DNA of 64,000 nt from Thinopyrum elongatum (lineage: Eukaryota; Streptophyta; Magnoliopsida; Poales; Poaceae): assembly GCA_011799875.1 (NCBI GenBank), contig CM022301.1, positions 89,237,667 to 89,301,666 of the forward strand, written 5' to 3'. The first letter of the stretch is position 1, and each line of letters begins with the position of its first letter. This document shows, one piece after another, positions 1 to 10,944 of this stretch. The notes below the pieces were generated by a model, which did no database searches, was not told the DNA's origin, and worked only from the letters and a program-made list of their open reading frames with translations. A program made the translations under genes and the position numbers.

Positions 1-603
1 AGAAGATTGCATCCCTGTTTATTTTTGGCAGAGATATGCAAGGAAAGTGGCGATTCACAGGGAAAGTATAAGACGGAGAGGGATCGGTTGACATATATTG
101 GATGGGACCTCATGATGACAGGTCGAAACCGGGTATTTTAGGGGAAAAAAAGAAACAATCATTGGAGTGAAAAACCAGACAGGAGGTGGGCTTTGTTTTG
201 AAAAAATCCATGGGGGGTGGGCGATGAGGTCCTTCGTTCGATGGGGCGGGGGGAGTTTCTATCGATCGATGAAAGGGGTGCGAATGAAGGAACGACCTAC
301 AGACTCCTCTTTGGGAGTAGAGATTAGTAAAGGTAAGAATTGATGCGTTAGGAAAGTTAGGATTTTGAATTGATTTTCATGAAAATGGGGTTTTATTGAT
401 TGGTAACGTGATATCAGTACTTGCCCATTTATGATGTGCCTGGTTAGGAAAGTTTGCAAATCTTAAGAAAGTTTTTATTAGGAGGGTGAAAAATCAACAT
501 GAGGATATGATGATGGAAGGTGAGACGGAAAAAAACCAAACGAAAAAAACCAGACGGAAAAAACCATGGAGACTATTCTACCAAGTGAGACATTAGGAGT
601 AGA
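1..603. other. Unassigned sequence, no gene seen
   Basis: I recognise no coding region or element family here. It contains A-rich stretches with a repeated core (GAAAAAAACCA types at about 525-566) and short repeats of GGAGTAGAGAT (about 313 and 596). It ends where a Gypsy LTR fragment begins. It may be the remains of a DNA transposon, but I see no clear terminal inverted repeat. Confidence 0.4.
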
Positions 604-1120
604 GATGATGAACCCCTCCGTGATCGTTTCCCCCTCCGGCAAGGTGCTGGAAAACTGCTCTAGATTGGATCTCGTGGTTCTGGAATTTGCGGTGGCTGGA
701 ATTGTTTTCCGTCGACTCCCCTACGGTTTCTGGAATATCTGAGTACTTATAGAGCTGAGAGGCGGTGGAAAAGATCACAGTGGGCCCCAGAAGGCACCAG
801 GACACGCCTGGGGCCTCTGGCGTGCCCTGGTGTCTTGTGAGCCCCACGGGCCTCCTCTGGTACACCTCCTGGGCTCCCTAGGTCTCTTCTAGACAGAAAA
901 TAATCTCCAAAAAGTTTCGTGGCATTTGGACTTTGTTTGATATGGATATTCTGTGAAGTAAAAAACAAGCAAAAAACAGCAACTGGCACTTGGCACTATG
1001 TCAATAGGTTAGTCCCAAAAAATGATATAAAGTCGCTAGTAAATGAATGGAAAACATCCAAGATTGATAATATAACATCATGGAACAATAAAATATTGTA
1101 GATACGTTGGAGGCGTATCA
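604..1120 (-). repeat. Partial Gypsy LTR (minus orientation)
   Basis: On the minus strand this begins TGATACGCCTCCAACGTATC, the LTR start shared by several Triticeae Gypsy families. It is homologous to 25310-25983. Shared landmarks are the CCCTCCGTGAT stretch, the GTTAGTCCCAAAAAATGATA stretch and the terminal GTATCA. The far end of the LTR is missing at about 604, so this is a truncated copy and no TSD can be scored. Confidence 0.8.
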
Positions 1121-1524
1121 GCCGACTAGGTTGGTACCCGCTAGTCCAGGATACCGTCAGTAGCCCCTGAACTGGTCCTCGACACCGAGGACGCTGATCT
1201 TCTTCAGATGTACAACTTCAGCATTGGAGTCTTCAGCTTGACAGGCGAGTTCCTATTCATAGTTCGGCTTTGGAGTCTTTGGCTTGAAAGACGAGCTCTC
1301 CTCGGCCTCGGGCCCCACTGTGTGCTATCTTTGCTCGTTTTCCTCGATCGTAACGTTGTCTGGGGAATCAGGCCATTTGACGACTAGACATCGAAGCGTC
1401 ACCTTTTCTCGCTTTATTTAATAGGTACCAGGTCCAAGGTCACGACAAAGCACATCTTGACCTTTCCCTCACCCAGCTTAACACAAATTTCTTCTTCCAA
1501 AGTCTGGCTTTGAGAGCTCCATCA

Positions 1525-2365
1525 ATGGCGAACGACACAGACTCTTCTTAGCACCCCCATGGTCCCCTCAAGGGTGACTGGGGAAGCTGCTCCGTCACGC
1601 ATCTTCAGCTGGGTCGGCTTGCCACCCAAGGCTATCTTCTAGATCCAGATTTGGCCCCCACCCGTCCGGGCTTAATATCCATGGACGGGCAGACGCATGC
1701 CGACAGCCATCCCATCCCTCACGGGGACGAGTGGGTATGCTTTGTCCCTTTTATCCTTCATGGCCAGGGATTTCCTATCCATCCCTTCCTCCGGGGTTTG
1801 CTTGAATTTTATGGGATCCAACTCCATCATCTGACCCCCAATTCGATCCTACACATCGTGGGGTTCGTTGCCCTTTGCGAAATGTACCTTGGATGCGTGG
1901 CACATTTCGGGCCATGGAGAAAGTAATTTTGCGTGATGCCCTACTCCCGAGATGGGAAACTACACGAAGTGGGAGCGGCCGAGGTTTGCCAAATAGCCGG
2001 GACTGGCTACCCCACAAGCACCCCTCGAGAGGATGCCGATAAGTGGGCGTCCGAGGTGGTTTTACATGGCCGATGTTCCGCTGCATGACCCAGTTCGACC
2101 CGGGATCCCGTCCTTCTCCTTGGATCCTCCGAAGAAGCGCTTTAGCTGGAGACCACATAGCACCGCTCAAAAGGACGACATCGACGTGGCTCACCTGGCA
2201 GCTCAGGTGAGATGTCTAATACACACTGGCCTCACTATCATAGACATGATGGTGACGGCCTTCGACCGAAAAGTCCAACCTCTTCGGCAACACCAACATC
2301 AGATGTGTATGTATAATGGAACCGACGATGCTACCTCATCAATCCAAAAAGGCTTCAAGGACTAG
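1525..2365 (+). pseudogene. Degenerate Gypsy-type gag-like ORF (Transposase_28-like)
   Basis: An ORF opens at ATG 1525 and is broken by a TAG after eight codons. It continues in the same frame to about 1926. Residues encoded at 1771-1920 (around HLTPNSILHIVGFVALCEMYLG and FGPWRK) fit the conserved block annotated in plants as putative gypsy-type transposon (Transposase_28 family), which is the N-terminal part of a Gypsy polyprotein. Similarity continues in shifted frames to about 2365, so it is a pseudogene with at least one frameshift. Sequence from 1121 to 1524 is upstream non-coding material from the same fragment. The family assignment is from memory of the conserved pattern. Confidence 0.6.
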
Positions 2366-2408
2366 GCAGCCTTTGGTGCGGCCCTGGCCGACATATACAA
2401 GGGAGAAG

Positions 2409-2755
2409 TGCTACTTGTGAGCTGTATTGGGATTTCCTCGAAGAGGAGAGGATGATGCAGTACAGTAGAGATAAGTATTTCCCTCAGTTAAGAACCAAGG
2501 TTATCAATCCTGTAGGAGAACCACGCAACACCTCATTAGCAGCACCTCACACAAAATAAAAAGTACTTGCACCCAACGCGAACAAGGGGTTGTCAATCCC
2601 TCGGCGGTTAATTGCAAGGATCAAATCTCGTAGTGATAGGTAGATAAATAAAACACAAAATAAAGTAAAGTAAAAAAATTTGCAGCAAGGTATTTTTGGA
2701 TCTTAATATATGATAAAAGTAGACCCGGGGGGCATAGTTTTCACTAGAGGCTTCT
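2409..2755 (-). repeat. Truncated Gypsy LTR (minus orientation)
   Basis: Starts TGCTACTTGTGAGCTG on the plus strand, which is the LTR end read on the minus strand. It is homologous to the left part of 36710-38275: both have AGTAGAGATAAGTATTTCCC, GGGGTTGTCAATCCCT and AGACCCGGGGG. Homology stops abruptly at about 2755, inside the LTR, where a different LTR-like sequence begins. AGAAG at 2404-2408 may be one half of a TSD. Confidence 0.75.
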
Positions 2756-3155
2756 ATCGTGGTGGATCACGAACACCTATGGGACCAAGAGGCCCCTTCT
2801 GGTTCGGCGAAGGGCGATCACATTGCACAAAGAGCAGAGGCAGCAGTGCAGCACGGCGAGGACAACTCTCTTTTACCCAGGTTCAGGCCGCTGAGCAGCG
2901 TAACACCCTACTCCTGCTTTGGTGGATTGATCTGTGGGAACACGAGGACACGAAACGCTCAAGCCCGTCAAGGGTGCCTCGGGGAGAGCAGCTACGTGCG
3001 TACAAGCGTTGGGGATCAAAAGTTCCAATCCTTTGCTAGGTTTCCTCGGGCCTCCTTTTATAGCTTAAGGGGCGACCACAGTGGCAAAACAGTCATTATA
3101 GTATGATTAGATAGCTAACAGTGCTATCATACCTAACTCTGGCAGTTAGGACAAA
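2756..3155 (-). repeat. Fragment of a second LTR type with TATA box
   Basis: A 400-bp block unlike its neighbours. On the minus strand it contains TATAAAAGGAGG (3051-3063), a plausible LTR promoter, followed by GC-rich sequence and a polyadenylation-like T/A-poor tract. The look is that of a Gypsy LTR, but I cannot name the family. It abuts the CACTA terminus at 3156 directly. Confidence 0.45.
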
Positions 3156-3650
3156 CACTACAAAAAAATACACTTCCGTGATGATGCGTGTTTGTCACCG
3201 TAGGTCACGTTTTTTGTCATGCATGTACATCCATGATGATTTTATGACAGAATCAAGATAGTCATACCTGTGCTGTCGTAGAAGTGTTCCATGACAATAC
3301 CACAATTATCATCACGGAAGTGTCCACTTCCATGACGATAAATGGCGCATCATGGAAGTGTCTTCGTCAAGGGTAACCGACACATGGCATCCACCATAAC
3401 GGGTTGCTGTTAAGCTATCGGGTTCCAGTTTGGATCCGATAACCCATTAACAGCCCGGACCAATGGGCATTTTCCACGTGTAAAATTCTCATTCGCCGGA
3501 GGATCCACGTGTCAGCTCAGCGTTGGGACAAATGTCATCACTACAATGAACGAAACGCGCCTATGATACGTGAACACGTGGCACGGCCCAACAGGGGCCC
3601 ATTTAGGTTTAAAAGCCGGCCCAGGAAAAGGCCCACAAGATTTCGTCGGA
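3156..3650 (+). repeat. Left CACTA terminus and long inverted repeat
   Basis: Begins CACTACAAAAAAATACACTTCC. It carries short self-complementary motifs such as CACTTCCGTGATGAT and its inverse. It matches the reverse complement of 58920-59414 almost throughout, including a CCGGAGGATCCACGTGTCAG-like stretch at 3496-3515 that also appears near 59055-59075. This is far longer than the 13-30 bp TIR usual for CACTA elements. Confidence 0.85.
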
Positions 3651-4480
3651 TCTAATGGGCCGGCCCATTAACAGCCTAACATTTTCTGGACCAAATTATG
3701 GCCCACATAAGATACGACCCATTAAAAGACTGCAATATTCAGGGCCAGTTTACGGCCCATATCAGATCCAGCCTGTTAACAGCCTGTAATAGTTTGGGAC
3801 AAATTACGGCCCATAATAGATACGGCCCGCTAACTGACTTTCATATCTTGGGCCAAATTATGGTCCATAACAGATACAACCCTTTAACAGCTACTGTGCC
3901 TTTGGGCCCATTGGGGGCCTGATTTGCTCTTCGGCCTCTTAATGGCCCATTTAACAGTTCGGCCCGATATAGTTTCGGTTTGTCAGCGGCCTTGTGTACA
4001 TATGGGCCTCTTTCGGCCCTGTTTCACTTTCGGTCATTTAAAGGCCCAAGCTGCATCTGGGCCTAATTCTGGTTCGTAGTGACTTTCGGCCTCTTAACGG
4101 CCCGTAGTCTTTGTGGATACATTTTATCCCAAACTGCCTATCGGCCCGGTAAAGGCCCTTGATAGTGTTGGGCCTAATTTTGGCCTGTTATGCATCCGGC
4201 CTGCTTCCAGCCCGTCATGTAATTGGGTCCACCAAGGCCCAAAAACATTTCGGCCTGTTAATGGCCCGTCAAATCGCTGGGCCAATAATGGGCCGGTGTA
4301 TATTCTAGCCTGCTGTCGGCCCGTGATTTGTTCAACACAATTCAGGCTCAATCTACATCTCAGCCTGTTAAAAGCCCATTTTATTTTCTGGCCCAATTAA
4401 GACAAGCGGTTTACTCGGCCTTTTAAAGGCCCGAAACTAATAGTGGGCCAGATTAAGTATATAGGCCTACTAATATACCT
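3651..4480. repeat. Left subterminal GGCCC array
   Basis: Dense degenerate repeats of GGCCC or GGCCT spaced by about 15-25 bp, alternating with AACAGCC/TTAANRGCCC-like cores (for example CGGCCCATTAACAGCC at 3660). Subterminal arrays of this kind are where the TnpA-type protein of CACTA elements binds. The equivalent array at the other end is 58140-58990. Confidence 0.75.
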
Positions 4481-4747
4481 AACATATTGGCTCATTTCGC
4501 TCCGATCAAAGATTACGACCTTTTCTCAGAGCGACGACAGCATATACACCAAATAAATTACAGCATCGTGACGAAGAATAAACCTAGACTATACAACAAA
4601 GAAATTACAGCATATTACATCTCCTGGGCATCAAAGTTTGTGGCCAGTGATAATAAAGGGCAACCAGACAGCAGATTCCATACACTGGGCAGGTCGCCAC
4701 CAGTGGAAGTAAACACGCCGACAGAACCGACAACACTTCAATACAGT

Positions 4748-5164
4748 TCAAGAAAGGTTAGCCCTGCCCAGGAGCTGCAGCGCAAGCAGCTTAGCAACCT
4801 CATGAGATTGCGCTTGTTTGACGCTAATATCCACCAACTTAAGCTGCATAGCATCAATAGACGTCATGTACTTATGGTTAATCTTGCATAGAGATTGGAG
4901 TTCCAGTCAGATTTGAGTGGAAGCATGTCTTTTTGCTTGAATTTCAGACTGAAGAAGTCAAACAGATTCAGGCGGCGACTTCATCGAGCTTGTGTCATTG
5001 CTATTAGCGAGTAAGTTCGACACTACATCAAGACATGACTTTGGGGTTGTATCACTATCCTCAAGATGTGTTGCCTTCATCTCTGGAATATATGTTAGAG
5101 GGACAAGCAACGGGTTCGCCTCACTATCATTGTGGTAGTTCTTCCTAGCATCAGTGATGTCGCC
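4748..5164 (-). pseudogene. Terminal exon of outward CACTA gene, left copy (coiled-coil)
   Basis: Acceptor TTTTTCAG precedes 5164, and a 139-codon frame runs to a TGA at 4748. It holds the motif LEDSDTTPKSCLDVV, also present (LEDSETTPKSCLDVV) in the exon at 57412-57849 on the other side of the unit. The C-terminal half is rich in Q, L, K and E and ends with EVAKLLALQLL, parallel to NKLAKLLASMV in the partner, which suggests a coiled coil. Two in-frame TGA codons break it, one directly after PPESV and one about 19 codons later; both fit CGA-to-TGA changes. Position next to the subterminal repeats suggests a TnpA-like role, but this is inference. Confidence 0.65.
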
Positions 5165-5219
5165 CTGAAAAAGAAACAAGTAGGTAGATAATAGGTTTTG
5201 CACGTATAAGCATCAAAGT

Positions 5220-5605
5220 TATCAATTCATCTCATTTCTTAGTCAGAAATAAAGAGACACGGTTTAAAATAGCATTAACATAAGAGGCATTGTTCATAGC
5301 TAAGACGACAGGAAATGGCATTGTGCAGGAGCGGCCAGCTTCACCACACCACTGGATTACAGATCAAGAACACAAGCATACATGTAGTGCTAAACAACGT
5401 ATAAGCATGAATGGTGAGTGTATTGTCAATTTATACCATTTCAGATTGGTAAATAAAGAGACATGATTTAAATAACATTAATATAATATGGCATTGTTCA
5501 TAGTTAAGACATAGCAGGATATGACATTGTGCTCGAGTTGGTAGTTTCACAACACCACTAGATTACAGATCAAGAACACAAGCATACATGCAGTGCTAAA
5601 GAAGA
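5220..5605. repeat. Two-copy tandem duplication in intron
   Basis: Two copies of about 200 bp. Shared landmarks are AATAAAGAGACA (5248 and 5453), GGCATTGTTCATAG, and GATTACAGATCAAGAACACA (5353 and 5561). They lie between exons of the left minus-strand gene. Confidence 0.75.
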
Positions 5606-5913
5606 TAACTTGCTATGTTTAGTTTAATTTACATGATATGAATAAGGAACTAGGTTGTACAACTAAAAACTGAAATTGAGAAGTGCAAACTTATGTTTAT
5701 GTACTTCTTCGTAATAAACTTTGAACATGCAATTTGATGCAGACAACAAAAATAAACAGCATTTGCAGTCATAGCTATCCAAATATACACAACAAAGTTT
5801 GAAGGCTCGAGGAGGACAAACTTACGTTAGTAGTGAAGACCGGCTCTATAAACCCCTTGTCCATATTGATGGGGGGGGGGGGCAATTCAAGAAGTTTACC
5901 ACAGACTCTTCTT

Positions 5914-6430
5914 CAAGTGCATTGTCTTTATTCTACATTTTGTTAAGAGTAAATATAGATGTGATAATATAGGATAAAATGGCGATTATTTAAGCTAAGA
6001 TGCAAACTACAAATGTAAGTACAACATACAAGCAAAAGGCACTGACAAGAGCAATGCAGAGCTAAACTTCTTCAGTAGCATTGGTTTCATTCAATATTTT
6101 GGCAAGAGTAAATATAGATCTGATGTGTAGAAAATGGAGGGCAAGGGAAAATAAGCTGCAAAGTGTACATGAACAACTAGCTGAAAATATAAGTACAGTG
6201 ATGAAGGACAACATATACGTACAAGAACAATGCAGAGCTAAACTTCTTCATAAGCATTGGTTTATTCTACATTAATATAAGCATTAATATAGATCTGATA
6301 ATTTGGAGCGAACAGTGGATAACCAAGCTATAATGCACAATGATGTCACATAATCCACCAGGTATGAATGTATGTACAAGGATAGGGCAATAGGTACTAA
6401 CAAGAGCAAAGCAACGAGCAACATAGTTGC
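5914..6430. repeat. Three-copy degenerate tandem repeat
   Basis: About 160-180 bp units marked by AGAGTAAATATAGAT (5945, 6107) with a degenerate third copy near 6285, and by CAATGCAGAGCTAAACTTCTTCA (6053 and 6230). They lie in intronic sequence of the left minus-strand gene. A G homopolymer (about 5870-5881) lies just upstream. Confidence 0.65.
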
Positions 6431-6439
6431 GATATCCTA

Positions 6440-6569
6440 GGTTTTGCGGCGCTGGTTCTATCTCCAATATAAGTGGGGTGCTATCTGATTTCTCCAGTAC
6501 CACCACCTTTTTCAAGGACTTTGCTTGTACTCCTTCAGGTTCTGCAATCACCCTCTTCCTTTTGGATGT
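6440..6569 (-). CDS. Exon of left outward CACTA gene
   Basis: Minus-strand acceptor TGTTTCAG precedes 6569. The frame reads TSKRKRVIAEPEG, then VQAKSLKKVVVLEKSD and a proline-rich tail. It aligns with the plus-strand exon at 56568-56930 (VKTRSLEKIVLPVDAD...QEPAPP), supporting homology of the two outward genes. It is basic and looks like a nuclear protein segment. The donor end is not certain. Confidence 0.55.
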
Positions 6570-6774
6570 CTGAAACACAAGAACATCATTTGAATGAAAA
6601 AACATGGTATGACGACAAATGGAATATGTATTGATAATGGATGGGCATGGCATCTTCACATATATCATGAGTAAACTAAGCAGATGGTGGTGCAACGAAG
6701 TAGAAGAAATGCAAGACACCTTATGCAAGATACATGCAACCAATAAAACCTTGCCAAATTAGAACATGCACCTT

Positions 6775-6990
6775 AGTGTGTGAATAGGATAGGGCATCTT
6801 GACTCCTTGAGCTCAGAATAGTCATTAGGATCATATTCTGAATACGAATATGTAGGTCGGGAGCATGTGGGTTTCATTGCATTCACAATGGACCTCAATC
6901 CCTTGATGCCAAGTTTGTTACCCATTGAACTGTTCCGCAATATTCTTCTGATGTGCGCATTCTTATATTCATTGTGATTATGTACAATAT
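6775..6990 (-). CDS. Upstream exon of left outward CACTA gene
   Basis: Acceptor TGCTTCTCAG precedes about 6990. The frame (IVHNHNEYKNAHIRRILRNS, then GNKLGIKGLRSIV) is uninterrupted for about 70 codons before a stop near 6775. No domain is recognised. The exon end and splice to the next exon are not resolved, so the true coding limits may be shorter. Confidence 0.45.
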
Positions 6991-7879
6991 CTGAGAAGCA
7001 TAAAAACATAAATAGTAGTGAGATTATCTTTGTAATGCAGAGGATATTCTAATATAATAGGGGCTTCCTGTAAACCCTTGTGTGCTATCACTGGGTTCTG
7101 ATGAGAGAGCCCATGTGTGCTGTAATATGGTGCGTAGATTAATATAATCTGGCACAACTACACAAAAAAATAGGCTCCCTGTTGGGAGCTCCAGATGCAA
7201 GGATAGTTGGCAGATGATAGGTTCATAATATACCGTATAGAAAGTTTATTGCCAAACCATGATAACGAGAGGGCACAACCAGTAGGAAGATTGTAGTGTC
7301 GATAAAAGTGGGACACCATTAGCATCATAAATAAATCGGGGAAGTGGAACTGGCTGGAAAATATGGGGTTGTATTGCCGCTACTAATCGAAAGCCTATTG
7401 ATCACCTACAGGCTAGCTCTATTAACATGAAGGCGCCCTACTGTTACTATCAGTCTAGTCCCTCAAAGGCCGCACAGCTCCCAACATTTCCTGGATATTA
7501 TGGCAGACCAACTCGAATTGCTGAAAGCAACTTGCAGAAGCGGCCAAATAGACATGTCGACTGCAGATGTCCCTACTTGCCTTCTTGACGAGGAGCATAC
7601 TTTACTTATTAAAGAAGAACAGAAGAGGAACATTTTAAAGAATAGAAGAGGAAGCATATTATGGAGATTCTGTTTCTTTCTATACAATGTTGGTTGGCCA
7701 CCCATGATGAATCAGAGCATCAAAAGAAATGCAATTCCATGCTGTCTCTCTCTATGTGGCCACATGCATTTGGAAACTCAAGTGGGAGCATAGCTATATA
7801 TATACACACATAGAGGAACATCGATCATTGCGCATGCATGTGAGAGATAAAGAATGCCCGGAGTGATGAAGAGGGGGAG

Positions 7880-7906
7880 GTGTGTGTGTGTGTGTGTGTG
7901 TGTGTG
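7880..7906. repeat. (TG)n microsatellite
   Basis: About 13 uninterrupted TG units. It creates spurious His/Thr-rich open frames on the minus strand. Confidence 0.95.
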
Positions 7907-8320
7907 CATGCATGGGAGACCGACCTGAAGAAAAATATTGTGTGTGTGATGGATAATGCCGAGTGGTAGTGTGTGAGCATGCATGCACGAGAGAAAGTTA
8001 GTGGCAAAACTATAAAGAGAAGATGACTGTGTGGGTGTAAAAGACTTGGTGAGGTAATAATCAATGTAAAGTTGAATTCAAATATTTGAATAAGAGATCA
8101 TGATGTTTGGAACCCATGCATGCATGAATATAATATGCGTGGTGTGGTTTTGAAATGAGCATGCTATACTGTATACACATTGAACAAGGTCAAACTGATT
8201 TGAATTTGAGATACCGATGGCAGGCATCGTTTGGCCACATTGCATCCATGTATGGACACACTATTCCAATTGGAGATGATGGGTGGCTTTCGTAGCTCAT
8301 ATATAAATGGTGGGGGGAGG

Positions 8321-8345
8321 CGTGTGTGTGTGTGTGTGTGTGTGT
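8321..8345. repeat. (GT)n microsatellite
   Basis: About 12 uninterrupted GT units. Confidence 0.95.
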
Positions 8346-8559
8346 TGTGCGTGTTAAACACATTGTACATAGGTATCATACATGGTTTAGATTCTGAACA
8401 TCTAGCTAGAGCATACATGTACTATGATTTGAATTCAACATAAAATGGATACATATATTTGAATTCGAGATCGTACGTACATGTAGTTCATATTTATATG
8501 GGAATTTACTACTCCTATATTCATGTCATGTGTTGTGACACTACTGCAGGATGTTGCTA

Positions 8560-9150
8560 ACGCGACACTAGAATCAGAGACCCTTCGACGAAACTGTGTG
8601 TGATGCATTAATCACAAATGAAGATGTAATAAAACCGTAAAAAATAATACAAAACATTTGCGATGGCGGAGACATCAAACACGATTCAGATTATAGTTAC
8701 GTGTGCGATGCGTGGCATACGGTTCACTCGAATGAACTGTCTGCGATGAGCATAACATCAGAAACGGTCAGACAGATGAAGGTGTGTGCGATATACGACA
8801 TACAGTTCACTCGGATGAACTGTTTGTGATTAGGCAACACAACAGAGACAGTCAGCCAGATCAAGGTGTGTGCGATATACGGCATACAGTTCACTCGAAT
8901 GAACTATTTGCGATTAGCCAACACAATAGAAACGGTTCAACTTAACAAGATGTGTGTGATACGCGGGAAATAGGTCAGTAATCAGAAATGTGTGGGAAGA
9001 CCGATAAGAACACAAACGATTCTTGTTAACAAGTCGTGTGTGTTGTGAGCAAATGATTGCTGGTATACAATTATGAGTGATTGATGAAATCATCACCGAC
9101 GGGTACCATTGCTTAGTCCGTGTGCGATGTGATTTGCTCTGTCCGCACAA
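8560..9150. repeat. Left subterminal repeats of inner CACTA
   Basis: Three units of about 84 bp are anchored at 8721, 8804 and 8888. Each contains AGTTCACTCGAATGAACT or a close variant, an almost perfect 18-bp palindrome, followed by GTTTGCGAT. More degenerate units continue to about 9150. Similar short islands (CACACGGTT, GTGTGTGAT) recur at 10380-10640, 14080-14215, 35430-35730 and 47600-48250. Confidence 0.8.
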
Positions 9151-9316
9151 CATTTATGCTCTATCTACAGAGCATCAACATATATACTTAAAAAAACAGC
9201 ATTGCATAACCAAATTAAGTATACAATTACACAAGTGACTACACACATAACATTTCCACACACCAAAGTAAGCAATTACATGCATACTAAACTAGGAGAA
9301 ACAAGGATCTAATCAT

Positions 9317-9994
9317 CTACTTCTTGTTGTGACGATGCTTGCCATTGCTCTGCTTTCGGCTGGATCCCTAGACGTTTTGGGGAAGTAGGCGCTTCCTAAG
9401 GTCAACGATCCGCCTGTACATCTTGTAGCTCGTGTACGCCTCCTTGGCCGCGTACACGACATGAGCTTTATCGAGTTTCTCCATCCAAGCCGAGTGCCAG
9501 GCACGCTTGTCCTTGTTGCCGGAATCCTTCATGTCTCTGTAGTAGGTGTCGATGATTGCCTTGGTGAGGTGAACCAGTGAGTCCTTCTCATGCTTCTTGC
9601 TGCCCTAGATCTTGTATTGGCCCTGGATGTCGACAAGATTCTAGCAGGCAATGCCCAAATTCTTGAGCACCTTTACATCGTTGGTGATGTCCACCATAGC
9701 GAACATGTAGTGGGGGCTGTTGATAAACCTGGCGAAACGCTCACAAGGCCTTGTGGCCAGGCAGTAGTGGTAGACGAGGACGTGATTGCGCACGCACATC
9801 TGGGCGACGACGACCTTGGGACGAGACTCGGCACGAGCGTGGGTGTACTCGAGGTCGAACCCGACCACCTTGTACTTCTCCTCAGCAAGCAACAACTCCA
9901 TGATGTGGATGGAGTGCTCCACCCAGACCGAGTTGTTGGTGTACACCACTGAGAGCTCCGTGAACCTTTTGTGGGTGTCCACCACGGAATGCAT
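9317..9994 (-). pseudogene. Werner-like 3'-5' exonuclease, broken
   Basis: A single 226-codon frame, intronless here, with three in-frame TAG stops (9641-9643, 9605-9607, 9368-9370). It shows the DEDDy nuclease motifs in order: Exo I as VVGFDLEYT, Exo II as DITNDVKVLKNLGI, and Exo III as VYAAKEAYTSYKMY, where Glu replaces the expected catalytic Asp. The family removes nucleotides from 3' ends of nucleic acids, and plant genomes carry many short WRN-exonuclease-like proteins. The stops and the Exo III substitution argue that this copy is dead. It lies between two blocks of CACTA subterminal repeats, so it was probably captured by the element. Confidence 0.75.
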
Positions 9995-10379
9995 GGTGAA
10001 CTGCTGCTCGGCGTCGGCAGCCGCTCATAGCGCCATTGGAGCCACGCAGGATACCCTCTAAGAATTTGTCGTGGTGGGTGTGCTTCTTGCAATAGTGGGG
10101 CGCGATCGAAAGGTTGGAGAGACACAAGGGTTAAATGGCCGCTGTAATAAATGGGGGCCGGCCGGCCTATAATCATCACGTCTTGTCACCGTGTTCATAG
10201 CGGAGGATTCCAGTGCACGCTTGAGCACCCTGCACGCATTTCGTTTGACCACGCGTGGGCTCGAAGAGGTGCCAAATGTATCATTGGTGAGCCTGTTCCC
10301 GCGCAACCGTGTAGTTTGCCACGCAAGCTTCCCGTCCGGCTAGTTTGGCCACGCGTCGGCTAGAAGAGGGGCAAATCAT

Positions 10380-10640
10380 GGGCGTTTATTGGCAAAAAGC
10401 TTTGTAAAAACGAAGTGTGTGGATTGACTTTGATCATAAGTTTACCCGTGGGTGATGAGGTCAAAGTTACACAGAAGGGTGATGATGGACACTCGAGTGC
10501 GATGATTAATTTTGCGCTCTACAGGGTACACGGTTTAAGAAACCAACTATGTGCAATAATGTTGAAGATCACAGTCGAGTTAGCTATACAGATCATTTGC
10601 GATGAGATCGACAAGGGAAACACATTCGAGAATGGTTAAT
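10380..10640. repeat. CACTA subterminal-like repeat island
   Basis: Degenerate copies of the GTGYGATGA and ACACGGTTTAAGAAACC-type motifs seen at the inner CACTA ends. Between 9995 and 10380 there is only GC-rich sequence with no supported gene. 10640-10940 holds short AT-rich direct repeats (ATTACAAGGTTCAAA at about 10740 and 10786) and no gene. Confidence 0.5.
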
Positions 10641-10944
10641 AAAATCTAAGTCCATTGCATATTAAGGTCAAAATAGTACTACCAATATACGAGTCTCATA
10701 CGATGCCATTTCAATGATTGTACGACAAAAGCTCAAAATATTACAAGGTTCAAATTCCAGAGTTATATGGCTCAAATTCGAAGATTACAAGGTTCAAACT
10801 GATATTAGAAATGAAATTCAGCTCATTCAGCTGCAAACGCCCGCGTTGGTCAGCTAAACATGGATATAAGAGAGGTTCAAACTAATATTACCACTTGTAA
10901 GGCTGGTTTCAAAACCTCATCATTTTTGGAAAGGGATCAGCCAC

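Larger units (their letters stand above)
7000..8538. other. Central part of outer CACTA, no firm gene
   Basis: AT-rich sequence with a possible plus-strand coding stretch at 7500-7660 (MADQLELLKATCRSG...) that I cannot assign. It also holds dinucleotide microsatellites and several ATGCATGC runs. In the model of two outward-reading genes this, with 48318-48600, is where their divergent promoters would lie. I see no decisive promoter motif. Confidence 0.4.

Noticed and set aside
2710..3106. Two overlapping plus-strand frames of about 110 codons
   Set aside because: They cross the boundary between two unrelated LTR fragments, so they cannot be one gene.
7778..8064. His/Thr-rich minus-strand frames
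   Set aside because: They are translations of the (TG)n tract.
9744..9775. GCAGTAGTGG as a possible right end for the CACTA starting at 8539
   Set aside because: It lies inside the exonuclease coding sequence and has no subterminal repeats beside it.
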